A DNA stretch of 64,000 nt from Pezicula radicicola (GCA_003008705.1 PDUO01000010.1:248001-312000); one strand, 5' to 3'. Counted from the first letter of the stretch, positions 12,319 to 24,523 are shown. Notes: a model not told the origin generated them from the letters alone. Numbers and translations: made by a program.

Positions 12319-12504
12319 CTATTTCCAACTAGAGAACCGAAGTTCACGAAGTGACTCTAGATATTTTTTATATTTACAAGAGTATCCAAGAACGATAGCA
12401 GCTCTCGTCTTAATAGCCACCACCTAACTAGAACACTAAAACCGCAATCACCAAACACATTCCAACAACTTTCGACATCCGAACTTCTCCAATTCAAAAC
12501 AAAA

Positions 12505-13459
12505 ATGGCACCTTCAATCCGCAACCCAGATCCCCCAATCAAAGACAGCGTCTTCGACATGTTTCGTCTAGATGGAAAAACAATAATCATCACCGGAGGA
12601 GCCGGAGGAATTGGTTACGAAGTAGCTCGTGGTCTTGCAGAAGCAGGAGCGAACGTAAGAACTTCTATACTCTCCCAATACATTTTTCCAACAAGACTTG
12701 AGCCTAACGAACCACTTCTCTAAAAGTTAGCACTCTGGTACTCCACCTCGAAAGAAGCAGACAAGCTCGCCCATACCATAACCAAAGACTTCGGCGTAAC
12801 CGTAAAAACCTACAAAGTCTCCGTAGAAATCTACGCAGAAGTAGAGGCGGGCGTAGCACAAGTGGTCGCAGATTTTGGCCGATTGGATGTAATGATAGCA
12901 AATGCAGGAATCCCATCTAAATCAGGAGGCTTGGATTCGACATTAGAGGATTGGAATAGGGTCCGAGCTGTTGATTTTGATGGTGCTTATCATTGTGCCA
13001 GAGCTGCTGGTTTTGTGTTTAGGAAACAGGGATTTGGGAATTGTGTTTTTACCGCTAGTATGTCTGGTCATGCTGTTAATGTTCCGCAGGAACAGAGTTG
13101 TTATAATGCTTGTAAAGCTGGTGTGGTGAGTATTTATTTTTCTCCTTCTTTCTTTTGAAAGTTTTGATGAGTTGCTTGGTTTACTGACGGATAAATAGAT
13201 TCATCTTTCGAAATCATTGGCTGTTGAATGGGCTAAGTTTGGTGCTCGTTGTAATAGCGTTTCTCCTGGGTATATCAACACAGCAATTTCGGGTGACTGT
13301 CCTGCTGAGATGAAGGAGGCTTGGTTCAATTTAACTCCCATGAGGAGAGATGCGGATCCAAGGGAATTGAAAGGGATATACCTGTATCTTTGCTCTGATG
13401 CGAGTTCATATACGACTGGGGCGGACTTTGTCGTAGATGGTGGGTATACCTGCAGATAG
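12505..13459 (+). CDS. SDR oxidoreductase 1 (polyol/ketose reductase-like)
   Basis: Short-chain dehydrogenase/reductase of the group that holds NADP-mannitol dehydrogenases, arabinitol dehydrogenases and sorbose reductases (Sou2-like). It is likely cytosolic and interconverts a ketose and a polyol. Three exons, 12505-12654, 12727-13125 and 13199-13459, give 269 residues with in-phase joins. Motifs are TGGAGGIG (cofactor loop), IANAG, a TASMSG serine and the YNACK active-site Tyr-Lys pair; the C-terminus has the family's [11 protein letters not shown] ending. It is about half identical by eye to the SDR at 16935, yet intron positions differ. It is divergent from the MDR dehydrogenase and shares a promoter motif with it. 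The substrate cannot be assigned. Confidence 0.9.
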
Positions 13460-14466
13460 CCTCTAGAAATAGAAATGGTATATAAATTTTTGTCATGTTC
13501 TGATTAAATTCAATTACTGATACTGCATTTCGTAATATATGAGCTGTACAGGTCGAAGTACTTCATCACAGTCCCAAATATGCTCATATTTAAGCCAAGT
13601 GAATTTATAAATAACTAAACTACTCAACTTGAGTAACTTACTATATTTACATATAACAGTCCTTTGACGAGTGGAAGTAGATACAATCGCCTAGCAGTGA
13701 CTTCATTTCCAGGCAGTTTTCTATGTTTAATTGGAGATGGGAAGAACCAGTAACAATTTATCCACATCCGATCACCATTAAGTGAAATCGGGAACACACC
13801 AACATCTGAAAAAGAAGCCGCAAGCTACACAGCCCTAACAAGTAATCATACATACAGTATAAAAGAAACCACGAGATAGAAAAGTGAGTATGCCGAATCC
13901 CCAACCGCACACAACACTTAACATCCCATACCAAAAAAAAAGTCATGTTATACCAAATGCACTCATCACCTGCATCACAACCGAAGTCACCAGTTACGTG
14001 ACTTTCCCCTCGCTAAACATCGGAATATGCAAGCCGTAGTACGAAACGGTACATATTTCCAGGGGCGACAGTCACCCTTTCCCCACTCTTCTCCATTTTC
14101 TCTCCAGTTTCCCCAGGCGTTTGAAAGGATAGTCCCACTGTAACTACTGTACGCGTTACTGTACCCCGCGAACCCATGCACCGATGTCGCCTTGAAGCTA
14201 GCTTGCTTTCCTTCATGTAGTAGATCGCGCTTAATTTCAAGATGGTGTATTCCCAGTACCATGTTTTTTTTAATGTCTCCATAAAAGAAAGGGGGATTCC
14301 TCTCCATTGTATGAATTTTGAAATTGGATTTGGACATATCTGGCGACCGAAAATTGTATACTAAGAGTCCCTCCTTGATTGATCTAACAATTTATCTATC
14401 AATTGAGTTATCATCTACACTCGTACACCGAAACACAATCCAACCCGAAGAACACATAACGCCAAA
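13460..14466. other. Spacer between SDR 1 and sugar porter
   Basis: No supported gene. The 13980-14340 part is richer in GC and has overlapping open frames on the minus strand that resemble no family. A GTCACCCT octamer at 14071-14078, preceded by GGGGCGACA, resembles half of the element found upstream of the neighbouring dehydrogenases and lies about 390 bp before the transporter start. Confidence 0.5.
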
Positions 14467-16186
14467 ATGGTGGTCAAAAAGAGAGGAAGCAGTTACATCG
14501 CCGGTGAAGCAATTGAACAAGTCCTCCCTGTTACCAATAAATATTGGTTTCAAATTCCACATCTACTGCAACTGAATCTCATTCTCCTCGTACCACTTCT
14601 TTCATCATCTGTTGCAGGATATGATGGTCAGTAACCTTCCAGCAGACCTCATCAGCTTGAGATGGCTACCTAACAACTTGGCAGGCTCTCTCATGAATGG
14701 CTTGCAAACCCTGCCACAATGGAAATCATACTTTCATCAACCACAAGGAGCTTTCCTGGGCCTGGTCAACGCAGCACAATCCATCGGCTCCGTTGTAGCT
14801 CTTCCCCTTGTCGGTATGCTAAGTGATAAGTTCGGTCGTAAAAAAGTTCTCTTGAGCGGAACCATCACTATTCTCATCGCGACAGTCATTGGAACCGCGA
14901 GTGTAAATATGGGGATGCTTGTTTTTTCTCGTCTCTTGGTTGGTATGGGAGGAATGCTCGGGGTTCAACCAGCTCCTATGTTGATTGCAGAATTATCATA
15001 TCCAACCCATCGAGGCAAATACACTAGTGCTTTCTGGACAATGTACTACCTTGGTTCGTAGCAATGATAACCCTACCAGTCATAACACTCTGAGCTAATA
15101 CTTGACAGGAGCAATCCTAGCCTCTTGGGTAACATTCGGAACACAAAATTATAACAACAATTGGAGTTGGCGTCTTCCAACGCTTCTCCAAGCAGTTTGG
15201 CCACTCGTCCAACTATCTGGTATTTTCTGGCTTCCCGAGTCTCCAAGGTGGCTCATTGCAAACGATAGAGCCAACGAAGCTCGCACGATTTTGGGAAAAT
15301 ACCATGCAGGTGGCGATGATGATAGTCCTCTAGTGAACCTTGAGTTGAATGAGATTACCGAATCTATAAAATTGGAAACTTCGGCAGCATCAACCGGTTG
15401 GGGTGCCTTGGTAGCGAGTCCGGGAAATCGCAAGAGACTTTTCATTGCCGTTTTCTTGGGTTCGGCCGCACAATGGAATGGGATTGGTGTTGTGTCATAC
15501 TATCTGACGCTTGTCCTGGACAGTGTTGGTATCACTGACACTTTTATGCAGACTTTGATTAATGGTCTTTTGCAGGTGAGTGGTGGCCAACATTCGAGAC
15601 CTTGGTGGAGAAAGCTGCTGACAATTGGCAATGTTAGATTTTCAACTTCTGGGCTGCTCTGTCGGCTGCGTTTTTAGTCGACAGGCTCGGTCGGCGCGCA
15701 CTCTTCCTATGGTCAGGAGTTGGAATGATAGTCTCATACATTATATGGACAGCTTGCTCGGCAGTGAATAGCAATACCGGTTCTAAGCCCGCGGGAATCG
15801 TCGTTGTGGTTTGCCTTTTTACCTTCTACTTCCACTACGATATTGCATATACTCCCCTCCTCATGTCATACCCAACCGAGATATTCCCATACACAATCCG
15901 CAGCAAAGGGTTGACTTGCGAATTACTATCAATTTACGGTTCGCTCGTCATTGCAGCATTCGTCAACCCAATCGGCTTGGAGAATATTGGGTGGAGATAC
16001 TACGTCGTTTTCTGCTGCTTCCTCGTTGTTATTCTTGCTGTCACGTATTTTGTGTTTCCAGAGACGAAGGGTTACTCGTTGGAGGAAATTGCCATGATCT
16101 TCGACGGTCCAAATGCTGCTCCTCAATCGGCGTACGTTGACGAGCCAGAGAAGAAGATTGAGACGCACATTGAGCATAAGGTGTGA
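14467..16186 (+). CDS. Sugar-porter MFS transporter
   Basis: Sugar/proton symporter of the fungal hexose or disaccharide permease family, expected in the plasma membrane. Four exons (14467-14626, 14685-15053, 15109-15575, 15638-16186) give 514 residues. The first splice (GTCAGT/GGCAG) restores GYDGSLMNGLQ after the first helix, and the second falls inside the YLGAILASW segment. Diagnostic motifs are GMLSDKFGRKK, PESPRWL, the DRLGRRALF loop and a C-terminal PETKGYSLEE. The start at 14467 gives a normal N-terminal arm; a start inside exon 2 would lose the first helix. It sits between two polyol-type SDR genes on the same strand, so it probably imports the sugar or polyol that they process. Closest functional class (lactose/cellobiose-like or hexose-like) is not resolved. 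Confidence 0.9.
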
Positions 16187-16370
16187 ATGCAGACCTGTAA
16201 CTATGTCTTGTGCTGGGTCTCTATAGCTAGCCCAACAAAACTGCGACACATTATCTATTTATAATTCTACTTTCTGTCTGGACTTTTGTGATTCTTCTGA
16301 CATTCGAGGCCGTAAGACTCCGACTTGCAATAGTTAGAAGGCCTTTTCAAGATTGAGTATATTTTGCACA

Positions 16371-16512
16371 TACCGTACGAATTACTTGGTAGGAGATCAT
16401 TTTAATTAGAAGAAAGTGAGTTTCTCAAATCAAGTGAGCTGCTCAAGTCAATCTCTGGTGTCTCAATAGATAACTATTCAGAATAATCTCTTAATACGCA
16501 ATTAATACGATA
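16371..16512. repeat. MITE family A, copy 2
   Basis: A 142-bp element between TA ends. The left end reads TACCGTACGAATTACTTGG; the right end, reverse-complemented, reads TATCGTATTAATTGCG. The two ends are more diverged than in the other copies, and the inner AAGTGAGTT-type sequence is shared with copy 3. It lies in the spacer upstream of SDR 2. Confidence 0.65.
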
Positions 16513-16774
16513 CCTAGCTTGAATCCAAAGCAACCTCGAACACCTACAGTAATTTGGAGTCTGAGAAAGCCACCCCTAATTTTAAGCGAGACTCCTGGTG
16601 CTCCGCTAAGACCTTCGTAAGTGGGATGCGATTTAGTAGGAGAGTACAAAGTGCGGGGAAGGATGAGCGTTGCTGCTGATCCGTACAAATAAATAAATGG
16701 GGCCGTACATCGCAAAGACAAGCCGGACTGGCGTGGTTGACAGTCCCCCGACTAAGTCACAAGAAATGACCCAC

Positions 16775-16790
16775 CGGAGAGTATGACCCT
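16775..16790 (+). promoter_or_regulatory. CGGAG-N2-TATGACCC element, SDR 2 side
   Basis: The sequence is CGGAGAGTATGACCCT, about 150 bp upstream of the SDR 2 start. It differs from the MDR-side copy at two of sixteen positions. The same promoter has a TAATTTTAAGCGA 13-mer at 16577-16589 that recurs exactly upstream of the PL26-like gene. Confidence 0.45.
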
Positions 16791-16934
16791 CAAACTGCTG
16801 GGGAGGCGGATCCTTTCCGCCGCCCAGAGCTTCAGGTATAGAGCCATCCAGTATTATCGATAGAAGTGCTGTGACAGGATTTAAATAGAAACCACTGTTA
16901 ATTCCTATCAACCTTCAATCATTTGCCGTTAATC

Positions 16935-17883
16935 ATGCCTCTCTCGAAGCCTACCAATTCCCATGTCCTCTCGCAGTTCTCGCTCAAGGGCAAGACAGCT
17001 CTCGTGACAGGGGGCAGTCGTGGAATAGGACTTGAAGTTGTAACAGGTCTTGCAGAGGCTGGTGCCAACGTCGCGTTTACATACAGCACGACCAAAGATG
17101 CAGAGGCAATTGCTTCCAAAATAGCTAACGAAACTGGTGTCTCTATCAAAGCATACCATAGCGACGTTCGTGATGCGAAGGGAATCAACCAGACACTCTT
17201 GGAAGTTGCGAAGGATTTTGGCAGCCTAGACATAGTTGTTGCAAATGCGTAATGTCGTCCCCAAAATTACTTATCCTAGGTTCAGAACTGATTAATTAGT
17301 GGTATCGCAACGCACATTCCAGCTTTGGAATACACACCAGACCAGTTCGCAGAGATCATGCGAGTAAATCTGGATGGTGCATTTTATACCGCACAAGCCG
17401 CCGGCAAACTCTTCGAGAAACAAGGTCATGGAAATCTCATCTTTACTGCATCAGTATCCGCGATCTTGGTCAACGTTCCACAGAAGCAAATGGCATACAA
17501 TGCCTCCAAGGCTGCCGTAGTTCAAATGGCAAGATGTCTTGCCGTTGAATGGGTTGATTTTGCTCGGGTGAACTGCATATCACCAGGATTCATTGCCACA
17601 GATAGTATGTAGACCAACCCTTAAAAGTTCCACTCAAGATTAATACTGAGTTTTGATAGTGCTTAGCGTACACCCAGAAGAGTGGCGGAAGCAGTGGTTT
17701 TCAATGATTCCCGCGCAGCGCCTTTGTGACCCATGCGAACTGAAAGGGGCGTACGTTTTCCTGGCTAGTGATGCTAGTAGCTACATGACAGGTAAGCAAC
17801 AGGGTAACGTACAGTTTATCTACTAAACTAACGAGACAAAAGGAGCGAATATGGTTATCGATGGAGCTTATACACTCCCTTGA
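16935..17883 (+). CDS. SDR oxidoreductase 2 (polyol/ketose reductase-like)
   Basis: Second short-chain dehydrogenase/reductase of the same group as SDR 1. Four exons (16935-17248, 17300-17604, 17660-17791, 17843-17883) give 263 residues. The joins restore VANAGIATH, FIATDML and the C-terminal TGANMVIDGAYTLP ending. The cofactor loop is TGGSRGIG; the active site has TASVSA and YNASK. The start at 16935 is the first ATG in frame. None of its three introns matches the two introns of SDR 1, so the two genes are not a recent tandem copy. It shares a promoter motif with the MDR and SDR 1 genes. Likely a ketose/polyol interconverting enzyme; substrate unknown. Confidence 0.9.
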
Positions 17884-18230
17884 ATGATGTAACCATGACA
17901 GAGGTGCATAGGTGCTGGAAAAAGGCTGTCTATAGATGAACTAATGTGGCAATGGTAATTGCTTCCCAAAAGTATCTAGCCCGTTGTAGCTCACGCTGCT
18001 GTAGTTGCTTAAGCCAAGCATGACAGAGAGACATGGTTAAGGACTAAGATTACCGGATACTTGTGAGATTGAGGTGCTGGTTGACCGGAGAAATCAAAGC
18101 TACTGAACCTCTTCAATTATCCATGGTGTATTCAAACTGAGGTTTCCGCAGAATATATAGAAACTTTTGACCCAAAGTTTCCCTTGTTTAGGGATAGTCT
18201 CGCTACTTTTCGGTCTTATGTGAACCACTA

Positions 18231-20657
18231 TCAAATTGGCCACTGATATTCAAGGGTTTCAGTCTCTGTGTACGGGCTTCCGAGGTGGCCATTGCGTGGA
18301 GGCTCGTCTAGAAACCTTAGCCAGGTATCATCCTGCATGACAACATCTGCTTCGAGTCCTTGTAGATTAGGCCACATCATAGAGTAGACATTGTTGATCT
18401 GTGTCTGTGGAGATTCGCCAGTCGGATCAAGTTGAGAAGCAGCCGCAGCGGGAGTGTCGACCAAGTACTGCTCACATAGGTTGTTGATGGTTTCTAAACA
18501 CTTAACGCTGCTTGGATTGATTCCAGACATAGAATCAATGACACCAAGAGCAATACGGATGCTCTGACGCCACTCATTGGCGTTTGGAGCATGGGGATTG
18601 TTCCGCAAGCAAAATACAGGCACCAGGGAGGCTTGGAAGAGAAAGTACCTAGTGCTCATCAGCTCCCACGAAGTCGAGGTACGTAAGGTTACTTACAGGG
18701 CGTACCACGCAGCTAATTTGCTGTGAGGTTGAGTTGACCAGAAGTTGCTGATTAAGGTTATGCTCACTGAAGCTTCATGAAGGCATCGTGTGTACGCCTC
18801 TTGCTCCTCATCTGAAATAATAGATGGAATGCTGTTGGCACGATTTCTGAGACTTCGGCGAATAACAAAGGGACGATACATAATTAGCCTCAGATTTCGA
18901 TATCGCCACATCATTATAGCGTGCCCGAGAGAATATTGGGGTGGGACAATGGCCGATTCATTGTACCAATGTGGCAATGATTGAAGCCATGGCACGATCT
19001 TCTGGTCATCGAGGGTTAGGACGTCTTTGGGCGACGGAAAAGGAACAGATATGACACGTGTGTATATTGAGTTGGTGGCTAGATGAAAAGACACTTGAGT
19101 GCGCACAGCAGAGTATGTCGTCGGGTAGGCAGACTCAACTGGATATGTCGTGGTTACAGCTGTAAGTTCCTGGTTGACGTTAGTTAGGAGATTTAGGGTT
19201 ACCGGCGAACTTACTCGATCGTTAATATTCAGAGGCAACTTCACATCAATTCCTTCACTGGGCCAACTTAACGGACGACTGAACGTGATCGTAGCACCAA
19301 CATCAAATACGAAAAGTGTCCACCAGACTCTACGCCGTATTTCCATTTGGAGGGGTTTTATATCCCACCCAGGAAATTCTTTATGCAAACCGAGGCCCAT
19401 CGCCATGCGCAGGGCCAGTCCAAGATAATTATAGCCAGAGTTCGGCTTGTTACGTTTTTGTAGGTAGTTGGATGTAAGGGTCAATGCCTGAACCAAAGTA
19501 ATGTTACCCGACTGAAGATCGTCGATTGATAGATGTGACCTTGCAGCATGGAATAGATTAAGGTCAGCTGCACTGGCATCTGTTGCGGTTGAAAATGCTC
19601 CCAACGCAGCAATAATGTAAATCAAGGCTTGCCAGCCAGTGCATTGGGGGCTCTGAATTACTCCTGAGTATTGAGCTCGAAATCGAGGCTCGTGAACTAT
19701 AGGGTAGCTTAGATGATACGACCTGAAATAACCATCGATCATAGCATCGACAACATGGACAAGGGGGTTTGGCTGGGGATAAACGATAGAGGATGCCCTT
19801 GGTCTTCTACTGGAAACACCTTCTGAGAACGAGCCTCGACCACTCTCCTTTGGTCGAAGCATTCGTAGCAATGCTGCACCGGATGCAACTCCCAGATATC
19901 CTACGTCCTTCTCATTGACAGACAACGAGGCCATTCCGTCTATGAATTCAGGCTCCTCTACTCCATTTAAGGAAGATTCCAGTTCTGGAGCCATTGCCAT
20001 TGATTGCTCATCCCAATCAAAATCATCACAAGCCGCAGGGGGCTCCTCGAGAGGCACTACAGGCTTGTCTGTAAATTCAAACATATCCCCAGTATCCCAG
20101 TTATCATGCGTCCCCATCTCAACTTCTCCGGCGGATATGGGTATTGATTCCGCCCCAGCAATGTTCGAGACCTGCATATCAATAAAAGGGGTAGAAGTAG
20201 GACTTCGTGATTCGGGATTAAGAGGTGCAGTGCTTGGGGTTGCCGTAGGCTGTAGTGGTTCGCTTGCTGGGGTAGAAATAACTCCATGGTTTCCCTGAGC
20301 GCCTAATTGTTCCCCTTCGTTCTGTCGCTGCGCTCGGCGAAGAGCTCGAATTTCTGCAGTGGCCGCAGCTAGACGATGTTCAACGTAGGTCAGATGCCTA
20401 TAGAGTAGAAGAGGAGTTAGCATAGTAGTCGCAGGGTTCAGTACAAGATAGTCTTCATACTTGCGTGTCAATGGGGTCTTGCTGTGCTGCTCATAGAGAC
20501 AATGCCGCCGGAACCTTTTACATGGCCCACACTCGGGAGCAACACGATCGCACTTAGCTTTCCTTCTTTTGCACTCGTTGCATGTTTGGTTCGCGTGCAG
20601 CACTGGCTGCTCGTCGCTGGGCACCTCATGGTCACCAGATGCGGAGACCTCATTCAT
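18231..20657 (-). CDS. Zn2Cys6 / fungal_trans transcription factor
   Basis: Nuclear regulator with an N-terminal zinc cluster (C26, C29, C36, C43, C46, C53), followed by a KTPLTRKYEDYL linker like that of sugar-utilisation regulators, a Ser/Pro/Glu-rich middle, and a fungal_trans domain. In that domain VHEPRFRAQY, YLGLALRMAMGLGLHKEF and the EIRRRVWWTLFVFD signature are visible. Exons are 20657-19215, 19169-18697 and 18648-18231 (777 residues). The 45-nt intron at 19170-19214 is a multiple of three without a stop, so a retained form would have 15 extra residues; splicing restores LNINDRELTAV. Its position beside polyol enzymes and transporters suggests that it controls them. The target is inferred, not shown. 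Confidence 0.88.
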
Positions 20658-23600
20658 GGTAGCAGAGAATGGAGAAGGTGAGGAAGCATGCTAGGCCCGC
20701 GTCTGAGGCAGCCAGCAAAGAAAAGTAGCAGATAGCAAGTGGGAAAACCTCTATGTCTGAGCAATAGACGATGATGGGAGTACTGATCAGGGCCAGCAGG
20801 TGAGTCGCGTGTTGATTTTTAGCGTGTCTCTGTAAAAGCGGCACCGCCAAGTATAAACCACATCTTCTGAAAAGCCACATACAATTCAATAAGCTAGCCT
20901 GACAGTATATACTCGAAACTGCAGTAGTTGTGTCTACGTCCTTGTAGGTGAGAGACTTAGGTGAGGAGGCCTATGGTGATAGCAAAATACTTGAAGGGTG
21001 TTGTAGGCATTAATGGAATTGCTCAGAACTAGAAAGGGGTGCATGGTTCCTAGTGGAGAAGCTTCTGGCTTTTTCAGCCTTTAATATAGTTTGGTTGACT
21101 AGTAAATTACAGATTATAGGTACGAGATGCTCATAGCAAAAGGGTATCCTTGATTCTATTCCAGATCTACAGCTTTAGTGCTCCCTGCAAACGTCGGTCT
21201 ACCAGCCGACAACACCGCTGTGCATTCCGTCAGGTTATTAATGTTGTTCACCCCCAGCAGAGACAACCTGACATAAGCTCTTGGAAAGTTCTCGTTCTAG
21301 TGCGATTGATCACCGATAAAAGCGTTCTATTCTGTCCTACGCCTTGGATCTGCAGCAATTACGGGATCGCTTGCGAAGCGGAAGACATTCTTCATCGGAG
21401 ATGGCTGGATTGTTTCATTGTGAAAAAGACACATCCGAAATGCCTGGTGTACTTTCTTGCGGTTGTCCAAGCTTGGAGATGTTGATGAAGAATTGCTGCG
21501 AGGTGCTATGGCATTGCACCTTCCAGTGAGGCCAAGAAAAGCTTTTGTGAGATCTGCTGCAACTTGGTACCAGATGCAACAAAGGTCGTTTATATTTTTG
21601 CATGCAGCTACTCCTGAACCCTTTCCTGGGATTTGTTCCCGTCACTTGAGATTGCCCTGACTCAACTCCAAAAAGAATGTTGGCAACTGATTGCGCAACT
21701 GGGGTTGTAATTAATGTTTTCAAGTCTCCAATCAATGTTGGAGGATCTGAGCCATCGTCGTTTTGAGTCTATAGGTTTAGTAATGCGAAAGAATTTGCAC
21801 AATTAAGGAAGATAAGTATCGTCAGGCATATGGCGAGCAAAGACTTGGAAACATTTTCAAGGAACTTGGAATATGTCACGGTTCAAGCAATGGGGTCCGA
21901 CAAGCACAAACAATCTCTTTGTCTATACTTGAGGAAGTATCAATAACATAGTGACTTGGCAAAGTCCTCGCGGCTATAGCCTAGCCAGAATTTCCCGGCA
22001 ATTCATTTCTCTTCATTAGATCCGCCAGCCACCCTAAGAAGTAAAAATACTAATGATAATCGAAAAGCTTATTTTCTTACTACACTCGGGTTCTTCAGTA
22101 CCATCAAGCTCGGTCTAGAACGGGACGAAAAGCTGTACCGAGGAGGCGCTAGTAAGATTTCGGATTTGCGTAGCACCGTGGCTACCAACTGTGCTAATTG
22201 TCATATGTGCGAAAAGACCGGCCTAGTTCAGGTACAATTCGTTGGAGCGCGGCCGACACTATCGTATTGCTGCTCGCTTGGCTTGCTAGTAGGGGCACTT
22301 GAGGGTCCTAGTCTTAGATAGCCGTTACCTTCTGTAATTCTATTGCTTCAGAAGAAGTCTTTTGTGTAAGCCGCTTGAAAACTAGCCTGTACTGTAGAGG
22401 GTCATTCCGAGAAACAGTCAGATACGTGACTTCTACCGTTAATTTCAGCCTCAATCTCTACTGTTCTTGAGTACTCTAGAATTACTTAGGAAAGCCTCCC
22501 AATATTTGGTTCTTATCAATTTGCGGCTAGAAAGACTTCAGGCTTGTAGGGCTGTAGGGCTGTAGATCCCATAAAGACTTGCCTAATGCAGATAGAGTCT
22601 CGCTTAGATGGCAGAAATTATCTACTTTGTGTTGCATGAAACAGGCCCCTTCTAGCACACATACTATAGGATCCTTCAAGATGAAATATAAAGGTCTACG
22701 CATATTCAAATATGTATTTCAACTTCACTTTAAAACTATAGAGAAATAAGGCAGCAGTTGTTCGTCCAACGCATTATATCCAAATTTACCCAAAATTTGC
22801 CTGACTACGAACGGGCAGTCATGCGTTGTCACATCTAAAGAGTACCAACAAAGAATATTATACTTTTTGTTTAATCTCAGAACAGTGTCGAGGTCTTAAT
22901 ATATAGCCGCAGTGAACATAATCGATGCCTTTGTAATTTTAATGCTAACTCGCTTATTGAATCATTCCAACTACGACTAAGTGACCACTCCCTCACAGAA
23001 TCTCAGTCTGAGATCATACTACATTCCCTCGCTTCTTCGCACAATTAAAGGTCCGAAACAATATATGGTACAGAGCAACCCTAGCTGCCGTGGAACTCGT
23101 TCCATTGTCATACGAGTCGCTATTCGCGGTTTTAGTCCCAGCTTTAGAGAGTTCTATCTGGTCAGCATTATCATCACAAATGGCCGGCTTAAACGGAACT
23201 CTGATCACAAGAGCTTGGCTACAGAATAATGGTTGAGGACTTGAAAGATGGACTGACAGGATGAATTAATAGAATTTTGATGTCTATAGCGACGCAAAGC
23301 AAGTTAAACATTTTGTATCTTAATGCCACTGCGGATTCTACTATCTAGCTTACGATATCAAATTTCGACCAGAATTGTCATTTAAGCAATTGGTATCGAG
23401 TCTCGGGCCTGAGCTTCAAAGAGGATCCCGTCTTAGATTTGGTGTAAAACTGTAAGGGCATGGCTCTGTAGTAGTTGTGGTAATAGTAGTTGTTTCATGT
23501 ACTGTGATAGCAATTATTTCCGTAGTAGTACTTGTTTCTGTTAATTAAATTGCAATTGAAGATATCCCTATATTTGCGATCTTAGATGTAGATACATAGC

Positions 23601-23757
23601 ACCACGAAGACAACTGTCCTTCGACTATACGCGAGATACCGAATTAGGGAACGCTCGATGCTACCTAAGGTCTTAGGGTGTACTCAAGTGAAGCAAAAGC
23701 AATTTACCCAGCGTCATTGCACGTACTTGTAAAAACGGCATAAAAACAGATATAACA
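20658..23757. other. Gene-poor spacer of 3.1 kb
   Basis: No supported gene. Short open frames at 21.15-21.74 kb on both strands and a 78-codon open stretch at about 22.09-22.32 kb resemble no family. At 23.43-23.55 kb the minus strand reads as a Thr-rich stretch like the stalk of cell-wall proteins, but with no frame or start. The first few hundred bases must contain the promoter of the regulator gene. Confidence 0.5.
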
Positions 23758-24523
23758 TTACAACTTTAAACGCTCACTGAAACCAGCAGCAGAATCCTTA
23801 AAAGCAATATGCCCATAGTTACTATAACCCTTGTTGCCTCGCTGCAAAATTCCCCTTCGCTCCATAAAATGCTTTGTAGAATGATAAGAATTATGTACAG
23901 CAACACTTTCCCAACCCACAAGCGCTATGAAACCATTCTCCTGACCGTCTACGGCTTCCATTACGGGCCCGCCTGCAATTCCCATGAAACCAGGTATATG
24001 CTGCACGATAGACACCCATTCCGACCAAGCTGCTTCCCAGTCGGAATTGGTTGAAAGATAGATCGCAGTGCCTGTTACTGGTGCTCCCTTGCCGAGACTG
24101 GCACATGCAGGAGAGAATTCCGTGATCTCGGCATGTCGTATAGTAAGTGGTCCAGATAGAAGAGGATTAACAGTTTCCTTCCAAGCAGAATAGGAGGGCG
24201 ATGCTAGGAAGTTCTGATGCTGTTGGAGTGTATCACGAACTTGCTCTTTATGTTAGCCAAAAAGATGCATATTATTCACTGAGAGTGTGAAAGGTTCGCT
24301 TCTGAAGTAAGTCGAAATTTAACGTACCAACATGTAACTGGACATTTCCTGGAGTTTCAACCTGACGACCCCAGTAAAGCCGTTGAAAGCCGACATACTG
24401 TCGTATAATGTCAAGAGAGCTTTTCCAGGCTGTGCCAGCTGTCGAAGAGAAATGTTCTAGCACAGCACTGGTAGGTATAGGCAATATAATCATCTGTGTA
24501 ACCGAGACGTTGCTTTTAGCCAT
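23758..24523 (-). CDS. ABM-like small protein of unknown function
   Basis: Two exons, 24523-24328 and 24245-23758, give 227 residues; the join (GTACGT/AAAG) reads LHVEQVRDTL. I see no catalytic motif. Two similar halves, each with a VTQMI-type or AEITEF-type strand and a later GWES or EWVSI segment, resemble the duplicated ferredoxin-like fold of antibiotic-biosynthesis monooxygenase (ABM) and related stress-response proteins. The FIALVGWESVAVHNSYHST segment near the C-terminus is the best evidence. No signal peptide or membrane helix. It is divergent from the homogentisate dioxygenase paralogue with 349 bp between starts, so the two are probably expressed together. Fold call is moderate; biochemical role unknown. 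Confidence 0.65.

Larger units (their letters stand above)
11329..12504. promoter_or_regulatory. Divergent intergenic region, MDR / SDR genes
   Basis: About 1.2 kb between divergent start codons. It contains two copies of a CGGAG-N2-TGTCACCC motif, one near each gene, at 11530-11544 and 12304-12318. The part at 12200-12320 is GC-rich with several CGG/CCG triplets. The middle, 11640-12130, is AT-rich and I see nothing else in it. Confidence 0.6.

Noticed and set aside
13987..14337. 116-codon minus-strand frame before the sugar porter
   Set aside because: No motif, and it overlaps the expected promoter of the transporter; an overlapping frame is equally open.
21150..21735. Overlapping open frames on both strands in the 3.1-kb spacer
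   Set aside because: No family motif, no consistent splice sites, and similar openness on both strands.
22086..22322. 78-codon open stretch with a CANCHMC pattern
   Set aside because: No start codon, no extension by splicing and no recognisable domain; could be chance.
23430..23550. Minus-strand Thr-rich stretch like a cell-wall protein stalk
   Set aside because: Short trinucleotide-like run with no start, signal peptide or continuing frame.
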